DNA of 64,000 nt from Phenylobacterium sp. J426 (GTDB lineage Bacteria; Pseudomonadota; Alphaproteobacteria; Caulobacterales; Caulobacteraceae), in contig NZ_JAJOMY010000002.1 in the NCBI RefSeq assembly GCF_024699945.1, positions 248,001 to 312,000 on the forward strand, in the 5' to 3' direction. The notes under the pieces were generated by a model that saw only the letters and a list, made by a program, of their open reading frames with translations, was not told the DNA's origin and ran no database searches. This document shows, in pieces, positions 59,227 through 64,000 of this stretch. The translations under genes and the position numbers were made by a program. Position 1 is the first letter of the stretch, and each line of letters starts with the position of its first letter.

Positions 59227-60323
59227 CGTGCGGCGGCCCGCTGGGGGGCGAGGCGGCTGGGATCGACGACGCGCACAGCGTCCCCATCAGAGACAAAACC
59301 CGCGCCGGCCGTGATCACCTGCGTCCCGTTCACGAGCCCGCCAACCAGGGCGTGATCGCCATCGAAGCCGCCGAAGCTCACGGTCCGCCGGCGCGCCTTG
59401 CCGCCCGCATCCACGATCAGGACGGCGGCCGTTCGGCCCTGGGCCTCGATGATCGCCTCGGCCGGCAGGCGGGCCAGGGCCGGCGACGCCGCCGCCGCCG
59501 CCTCCGGGGCGACCGCAAGCCGGGCGCGGCCCATCTGGCCGCTGCGCAGCTCCGGCGACATGGCGGGCAGCTCGATCTCGACGTCGACCGCGCCTGTTCG
59601 GGCGCCGGAGCGCTCCCCGACTCGCGTGACGCGGCCGGTCAGGTGCGCAGCAGCGCCGTCCAGGGTCACCATGGCGGCAGACCCAGGGCGGATACGCCCG
59701 GCCTCGCGATCGGGCACCGGCGCCCACATGACGAGGGGGCTGCCCTCGTCCGCGACGCGCAGCACCATCTGCCCGGGTTGCACAACCTCACCAGTCTGGA
59801 CCCCGCGTTCGAGCACCACGCCGGACACCGGCGAAACCAGGGTAGCCCACCGGCGATCGAACGCCGCGGCGCTAAAGCTCGCCTGCGCGGCTTGCACGGC
59901 GCTGCGGCGGTCATCCAGCCGTTGGCGGCTGACGAAGCCCTTCTCGAACAACGCCTCGTCACGGGCGAGGTCGCGCCGCGCCCGTTCCAAGTCGGCGCTC
60001 GCCCGCTGCTCGGCGGCCGCGACCCCGGCGGGATCCAGGGTGGCGAGCACTTGGCCTGCGTGCACGACGTCGCCCTGTTCCGTCCTAAGGCTGGTTAAGA
60101 CCCCCGGCACGCGGAACGAAAGGTTCATCTCCCGCCGCCGCGCGACACGGCCGGTCGCCTCGATGTCGCTCGAGGCCCGGCCGATGGCGACGCGCACCGC
60201 CTCGACGGCCGGCGCCTGGGCGGGCGCGGCAACCGTTCCCCCTGCGCCGCTGCAGCCGGCCAGCAAGAGCGTGGCGCCCACGACGACGAAACTTCCACTT
60301 CGCACGGCGACGAACTCAACCAA
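59223..60323 (-). CDS. RND efflux adaptor (HlyD/AcrA-like, periplasmic lipoprotein)
   Basis: The 366-residue protein bridges the inner-membrane pump and an outer-membrane channel. It has a lipoprotein signal (LLLAGCSG lipobox, Cys at about residue 24), the lipoyl-like part VPGVLTSLRTEQGDVVHAGQVLATLDP, a coiled-coil hairpin (about 105-150), the second lipoyl half VSPVSGVVLERGVQTGEVVQPGQ, and a beta-barrel part. Its ATGA overlap with the pump gives coupling. The start is a TTG at 60323, or the GTG at 60305; the operator palindrome begins at 60323, so the TetR protein probably blocks its promoter. Confidence 0.9.
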   Translation of the reverse strand: MVEFVAVRSGSFVVVGATLLLAGCSGAGGTVAAPAQAPAVEAVRVAIGRASSDIEATGRVARRREMNLSFRVPGVLTSLRTEQGDVVHAGQVLATLDPAGVAAAEQRASADLERARRDLARDEALFEKGFVSRQRLDDRRSAVQAAQASFSAAAFDRRWATLVSPVSGVVLERGVQTGEVVQPGQMVLRVADEGSPLVMWAPVPDREAGRIRPGSAAMVTLDGAAAHLTGRVTRVGERSGARTGAVDVEIELPAMSPELRSGQMGRARLAVAPEAAAAASPALARLPAEAIIEAQGRTAAVLIVDAGGKARRRTVSFGGFDGDHALVGGLVNGTQVITAGAGFVSDGDAVRVVDPSRLAPQRAAAR

Positions 60324-60345
60324 TCAATGATAGGTAATCAGTGAT
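60323..60345. promoter_or_regulatory. palindromic operator between pump operon and tetR-type gene
   Basis: ATCAATGAT (60323-60331) and ATCAGTGAT (60337-60345) form an inverted repeat matching at 8 of 9 positions around AGGTA. The same bases also form an imperfect tandem repeat of about 14 bases (11 matches). Size and spacing fit a TetR dimer site. It sits at the start of the adaptor gene and 51 bases before the regulator, so it should control both divergent genes. Confidence 0.7.
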
Positions 60346-60396
60346 CGATGAAGATGTCCGATTGTCAAGCTGCCTGAAGGAGGTCACCACAGGTCG

Positions 60397-61029
60397 ATGA
60401 CTGAGAGCGTCCAGAGATCGCCGCGGAAGCCGAAGGGCGCGGGGAGCGAACGGCGGGAGGAGATCTTAGCGGCGGCTCTGCGCCTGTTTGGCCAATATGG
60501 GCTGCACGGGGTTTCGACCCGCCAGATCGCGCAGGCGGTCGGCATCTCCCAGCCGACGCTCTATGCCTATTTTCCCGCTAAGGATGAGATCGCCGCGGAA
60601 CTGCACGACCGAGCCTTCCGCGACCTTGAGCGGCGGTACGAAGGGCTCCCGCTGGGAGCCCGCGACGTCGACGCCATCGCGGCCGTCCTGCAGATCTACG
60701 TCGATTTCGGCCTGAGCAACCCCGATGCCTATCGCGTCGCCTTCATGCTCGAAGGGATGCTCGGTCGGCAGGCGCCGTCCTGCGAACCGGATATCTCCAA
60801 GCCGGCGAAACGCGCCTTCGACATCATGAGACAATTGGTCGGAGACCTGCACGCCGCCGGCCTGAGCCGAACCGATGACCCCGAACGCCTGGCGCAATCG
60901 CTGTGGGCGGGTCTTCACGGGCTCGTGTCGCTGCTGATCGCGCGCCCGGGCTTTCCGTGGGCGGATCGACAGACCCTGATCGCAAGCCACGTCCGCCTGC
61001 TCGCCGAGGCCGCCTTGAGGGCGCGTTGA
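60397..61029 (+). CDS. TetR-family transcriptional regulator
   Basis: The 210-residue protein has an N-terminal HTH of the TetR type: RREEILAAALRLFGQYGLHG near residue 20, STRQIAQAVGISQPTLYAYFPAKDEI, followed by a helical ligand-binding domain (about 65-210). It is divergent from the RND operon, so it is the likely repressor of that operon and of itself, acting at the palindrome at 60323-60345. The inducing ligand is probably a pump substrate but cannot be read. Start at the ATG at 60397; the ribosome site is weak. Confidence 0.93.
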   Translation: MTESVQRSPRKPKGAGSERREEILAAALRLFGQYGLHGVSTRQIAQAVGISQPTLYAYFPAKDEIAAELHDRAFRDLERRYEGLPLGARDVDAIAAVLQIYVDFGLSNPDAYRVAFMLEGMLGRQAPSCEPDISKPAKRAFDIMRQLVGDLHAAGLSRTDDPERLAQSLWAGLHGLVSLLIARPGFPWADRQTLIASHVRLLAEAALRAR

Positions 61030-61320
61030 TGCCCACCAATTCCCAGGACGACCGACTCAAGCGGAAGGCTGCGCTAGCGCTGAGGAGCTGAAGAGGCGTG
61101 TCAGCTGAGCGGCATGCGCCGGGTATTCCCGATGACCATCGCGCAGTACGCCCGGTTGAGGTGATGTGCGCCGCCCCGGGACTGCCAGCGGAGGCGACGA
61201 TCCTTGGCGCTCCAGGTCCCAAAGCGCCTGCAGCGTGGGATCCGACGGATCTTGTCGATCAGCATCCGCCAGGCTTTCGCGGGCTCTGCGCTTTCGACGC
61301 GCGACGTCGATCTTCGCCCA
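61030..61320. other. spacer with no supported gene
   Basis: Overlapping arginine- and proline-rich frames only. A 20-codon frame directly after the regulator (61029-61091) is too short to support. No strong hairpin or RNA gene seen. Confidence 0.4.
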
Positions 61321-61518
61321 CTACGCCCGTCGATTGTTCAAGGTCTCCGCGTGCGCCGCAGCTTCAGCTTCGCTCCGGAAGATCTCGAATCCCACGCAGT
61401 CGGTGTCCGGATCCAACGCGAAGCCGAACTGCAGAATGAGCCCCAGCGGCCCCTCACAGGCGACAATCCAATGATCCTCGCACGCCACGGCGATCCACCG
61501 GCTCTCCAGTCGCTTCAC
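61321..61518 (-). CDS. small protein, paralogue of its upstream neighbour
   Basis: This 65-residue protein starts MKRLESRWIAVACEDHWIVACEGPLG and ends with a helix, RSEAEAAAHAETLNNRRA. It shares a W..VxC.GPLGxI core and a C-terminal helix with the protein at 61515-61706, so the two come from a tandem duplication. Its ATG overlaps the stop of the neighbour (ATGA), giving coupling. Function unknown; two Cys in the core could bind metal, but only one is shared. Confidence 0.6.
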   Translation of the reverse strand: MKRLESRWIAVACEDHWIVACEGPLGLILQFGFALDPDTDCVGFEIFRSEAEAAAHAETLNNRRA

Positions 61519-61706
61519 GTCCTGCGAACGCCAGCCAGTGCGTTTAGAAGGCGGGCGAACTGGCGCGCATCCTCCTGCGCCTTGAAGATCAGGGCTTCGG
61601 CGAGCATGTCTTCAAGATCCATAGTCCAGGGGATCACGCCCAACGGTCCATCGCAGACGACCGCCCAGCCTCGGTCCCGCCACTCGATGCGCCACGACGA
61701 ATGCAT
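61515..61706 (-). CDS. small protein, paralogue of its downstream neighbour
   Basis: This 63-residue protein opens MHSSWRIEWRDRGWAVVCDGPLGVI and ends with a helix, AQEDARQFARLLNALAG. It is coupled to its paralogue by a four-base overlap and starts nine bases after the stop of the O-antigen ligase-like gene, so all three are probably one transcript. Role unknown; a part in the same glycan pathway is only a guess. Confidence 0.6.
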   Translation of the reverse strand: MHSSWRIEWRDRGWAVVCDGPLGVIPWTMDLEDMLAEALIFKAQEDARQFARLLNALAGVRRT

Positions 61707-61715
61707 GGATGGGTC

Positions 61716-63029
61716 TCACAGAGGGGCGGGCGTCGCGCCCGGATGAGACGAAGTGGCGGGTTTCAAGCGCCGCTCGCCGCGGCGAGCGGCGCGCGACGCG
61801 GGCCGAGGCGACTCGGCTGCCGCGGGCGGGGGCCGCCAAGTCGGGCCGAAATTCAGCAACGGAACATAGGCCAGGCTGTATTGCAGGACCATGAGCAGTT
61901 GATTGGCGCCCTCGAACGAGGTGTAGACAAGCAGGCTCAGGAACCACAGCCATGCGACGCGATGTTCGCGGCTGGCGCCGAAAGCGCCCGGCAGCGGGCG
62001 AATGAGGCGCGCGACGACCCCGCCCAGCAGCAGGAGGTACGCTGTGAGGCCGACGATACCGTTCTCGACGAGGATGCGCAGAAATTCGCCGTGCAGGCCG
62101 ACGAAGTTCTCCGAATACATCCGACGCGTGATCTCGGAGAAGCCGTTGGTGCCGACCCCGAACAGCGGCGAGGTGTTGAACAGGATCATGCCGACATGCA
62201 GCTGCCAGGCCCGCTGCACGCTGCTGATCGAGTCCGGCGCCGGCACCAGGCCCACCAGCGCCAGCAGGGTGTTCACCTGTCGGGTGATGTAGGGGACATC
62301 GAAGAGCTGGACAGCGAAGTAGACGCCGGCAAGCGCCGCCAGCGGCGCCAGATAGGCAAGCGGGTGGCGCGGGTTCAGCATCAGCGCCAGGGCAAGGATG
62401 AAGGCGACATAGGCCTTTCGTTCGCCGGAGAGCAGTATGAGCACCCCAACGAGGGCCAACAGCAGAACGCCGAGCACCGCTGGGAAGCGGTTGCGGCTCC
62501 AGATCCAGGCGGCGGCCATCAGCGGCAGGAGATCGAACAACGCCTTCGGCTCGCCCAGGCGTTTCCATTGAAAGTAGAAGCCGTTCGAGATGTGCCAGTA
62601 GATCGTGTAGCCGAGGATGAGCACGGCCACCGGCGCGAACGCCTTGAAGAACTGCCGCAGCGAGTGGGTGGAGTAACGGGCGGCGAAGGCGGTGACGAAG
62701 CCGAAAACCACGGTCGCCTGGACAAGCTCACGCACGCCGTTGTCGAAGCCGACGCTGAAGGCGCTCAGCACATAGATGCCGGCGAAGAGGCAGAGCGGCA
62801 GACTCAACGTGCGCAGGATCGGACGTTCCCGTCCAAAGCCCAGCACCACCACCAAGGTGGTGATCACCATCAGAGGGACGGTCGGGTAGAACCGGATCGT
62901 CACCCATTCGGTCGGCAGGTAGAGTTGGAAGCTGGTGAAAAGCAGGCCCGTCGACACGGCGAACAGGACGTCGATGAAGCCCACGCGTGGCGGAGCAGGC
63001 GATGCTTCGGCGGTTGGGCTGTACGACAC
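61716..63029 (-). CDS. O-antigen ligase-family membrane protein
   Basis: The 437-residue protein has about eleven hydrophobic segments and the Wzy_C/O-antigen ligase layout. A large loop (about residues 250-320) holds WQLHVGMILFNTSPLFGVG, TNGFSEITRRMYSENF and LHGEFLRILVENGIVG, the FGxG...E/H region usually seen in WaaL/Wzy-like proteins. It would ligate or polymerise glycan at the periplasmic side of the inner membrane. The GTG at 63029 has AGGAGA seven bases upstream. The C-terminal tail is Arg/Pro-rich. It diverges from the EEP gene. Confidence 0.88.
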   Translation of the reverse strand: MSYSPTAEASPAPPRVGFIDVLFAVSTGLLFTSFQLYLPTEWVTIRFYPTVPLMVITTLVVVLGFGRERPILRTLSLPLCLFAGIYVLSAFSVGFDNGVRELVQATVVFGFVTAFAARYSTHSLRQFFKAFAPVAVLILGYTIYWHISNGFYFQWKRLGEPKALFDLLPLMAAAWIWSRNRFPAVLGVLLLALVGVLILLSGERKAYVAFILALALMLNPRHPLAYLAPLAALAGVYFAVQLFDVPYITRQVNTLLALVGLVPAPDSISSVQRAWQLHVGMILFNTSPLFGVGTNGFSEITRRMYSENFVGLHGEFLRILVENGIVGLTAYLLLLGGVVARLIRPLPGAFGASREHRVAWLWFLSLLVYTSFEGANQLLMVLQYSLAYVPLLNFGPTWRPPPAAAESPRPASRAARRGERRLKPATSSHPGATPAPL

Positions 63030-63163
63030 GCCGGTCTCCTGCGGTTCGGCATCTGCGATGCACCGTAAGCGCGCGCAGGTGTCAAGTCGCGGGCGGCGCG
63101 ATGTCGCCGGGCTTTGCTGCGCCGCAGGGCCGCACTAGAAGGAGGGGGCAGGGGAGAGCAAGA

Positions 63164-64000
63164 TTGAGCAGCAGCGCGCGGCGGCGACGCGAAGGCGGCA
63201 AGGGATCCCGCCGCGGTTCCGCGGGCCGGCGAGCGCGAGGGAGCCATGCGCCCCGTCGAGTGGCGCTGATGATCCTGCTGGCGGTGTTCCTGGCGGTGCA
63301 GACTGCTCTGTCGTTCGGCGGCGCCGTCTATCTGCTGGACGCCGCCAACCATTTCCGCCCCTGGATCACCTTCGCGCTGGCCATCCCGATCCTGGCGCTC
63401 GCCCTGGCGACGCGGCGGGGTTGGCCGTACGGTTTGGCGAGCGCCGCCCTGAGCCTCGCGATCCTCTCAGCGCCGGCTCTTCTGTACGCGACGCGCGGAA
63501 CAGGCGCCGGCGGTCCCGCCCTGACCGTCGTCAGCTTCAACATCTTGAACACCAATCCTCGCGCGCAGGCTCTCGCGCGCTGGCTCGACGCGGTCGAGCC
63601 CGACGTGATCGCCATTCAAGAGGGCGCTGCGGCTTGGAGAGCCTGGGTCGAGACTTCGCCGCTGTCCGATTTCCACCGTGTTGCAGGGTCGAGCGCCCGC
63701 CAGGGCGTGGAACTGCTGGCGCAAATGCCACTGACGGACGGGCGTGTGCTGGAAGCGCCGCAAAGACGCCCTGTGGCGATGGGCGTCGTGGATTTCGGCG
63801 GCCCGGTCTGCGTGGTGTCGATCCACCCCAACACAATCCGTGACGCGAGCCTGTGGCGGGCTCGTAATGCAGACCTCGCGACCGCCGCCCATTGGATCGG
63901 TTCTCAGTGTCCGCCAGGCGCGGAAAAGCTGGTCATGGGCGACTGGAATACGGCTCCATGGTCGCCGCACTTCAGCGCCTTTCTGCGCGCGAACGGCCTG
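63164..64000 (+). CDS. endonuclease/exonuclease/phosphatase-family protein, cut by the window end
   Basis: The frame is open to the last base, so the protein is partial (279 residues seen). A basic Arg-rich start is followed by two or three hydrophobic segments (about residues 36-100: LMILLAVFLAVQTALSF, WITFALAIPILALALA, LASAALSLAILSAPALL), so the domain is anchored in the membrane and probably faces the periplasm. The EEP metal-dependent fold begins at about residue 120 with TVVSFNILNTN, then DVIAIQEG, VSIHPNTIRD and MGDWNTAPWS. It may cleave a phosphodiester in lipid or nucleotide. The start is a TTG at 63164 (GGGGAG upstream) or the ATG at 63269. Confidence 0.85.
   Translation, partial: MSSSARRRREGGKGSRRGSAGRRARGSHAPRRVALMILLAVFLAVQTALSFGGAVYLLDAANHFRPWITFALAIPILALALATRRGWPYGLASAALSLAILSAPALLYATRGTGAGGPALTVVSFNILNTNPRAQALARWLDAVEPDVIAIQEGAAAWRAWVETSPLSDFHRVAGSSARQGVELLAQMPLTDGRVLEAPQRRPVAMGVVDFGGPVCVVSIHPNTIRDASLWRARNADLATAAHWIGSQCPPGAEKLVMGDWNTAPWSPHFSAFLRANGL

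Overview
The window is 64 kb of GC-rich DNA. The genes suggest an alphaproteobacterium, most likely Caulobacteraceae (Caulobacter/Phenylobacterium-like). This is inferred from the Calvin-type class II aldolase, the GDP-mannose pyrophosphorylase fused to an AGE-type isomerase, the DUF1612 protein, the two GGDEF proteins and the many small proteins with strong Shine-Dalgarno sites. No rRNA, tRNA or CRISPR array was seen.

Layout. 1-1377 is gene-poor. 1378-4789 holds a DUF1612/HTH protein, two small membrane-anchored proteins and fructose-bisphosphate aldolase. 4841-9459 holds ManC-AGE (GDP-mannose supply), an initiating sugar-phosphate transferase and a diguanylate cyclase. 9604-18141 is a mixed block: a paralogue of the 2942-3514 protein, small proteins, an OmpA lipoprotein, a GAF-GGDEF protein, an AMP-forming ligase, an Xre regulator and a nucleotidyltransferase-HEPN protein. 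18954-55444 is a large surface-polysaccharide region, listed here in order: a protein of about 1570 residues with two glycosyltransferase domains and a TPR-like tail; VanZ-like; GalE with an Xre tail; a GT4; a phosphatase; a minus-strand operon (GT4-GT2, unknown, C-methyltransferase, two epimerases); a NUDIX hydrolase; a cassette of GT2, CMP-sugar synthetase and 2-hydroxyacid dehydrogenase; a polymerase; an IS3 remnant; GT4, flippase and MptE-like genes; Fcl, Gmd and WcaI-like genes; an epimerase; a BY-kinase; and an operon of GT4, GHMP kinase and epimerase. 56139-61029 is an RND efflux pump with a divergent TetR regulator and a clear palindromic operator. 61321-64000 holds two tandem paralogous small proteins, an O-antigen ligase-like protein and a truncated EEP-family gene.

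How the genes work together. Most of the window encodes synthesis of a complex exopolysaccharide, capsule or O-antigen. ManC, Gmd and Fcl give GDP-mannose and GDP-L-fucose, and GalE interconverts UDP-hexoses. Epimerases plus a C-methyltransferase suggest a branched deoxysugar, and a cytidylyltransferase suggests a CMP-activated acidic sugar. The sugar transferase starts the lipid-linked unit, several glycosyltransferases extend it, the flippase and polymerase-like proteins export and polymerise it, and the tyrosine kinase sets chain length. No Wza-type outer-membrane exporter was seen. Two diguanylate cyclases nearby are plausible c-di-GMP inputs.

Quality note. At least 16 genes are interrupted by single-base indels, mostly in runs of G or C, and each is restored by adding or removing one base. 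In one gene two compensating errors lie 55 bases apart. This looks like consensus sequencing error rather than gene decay. I therefore give one entry per restored gene and state the break point.
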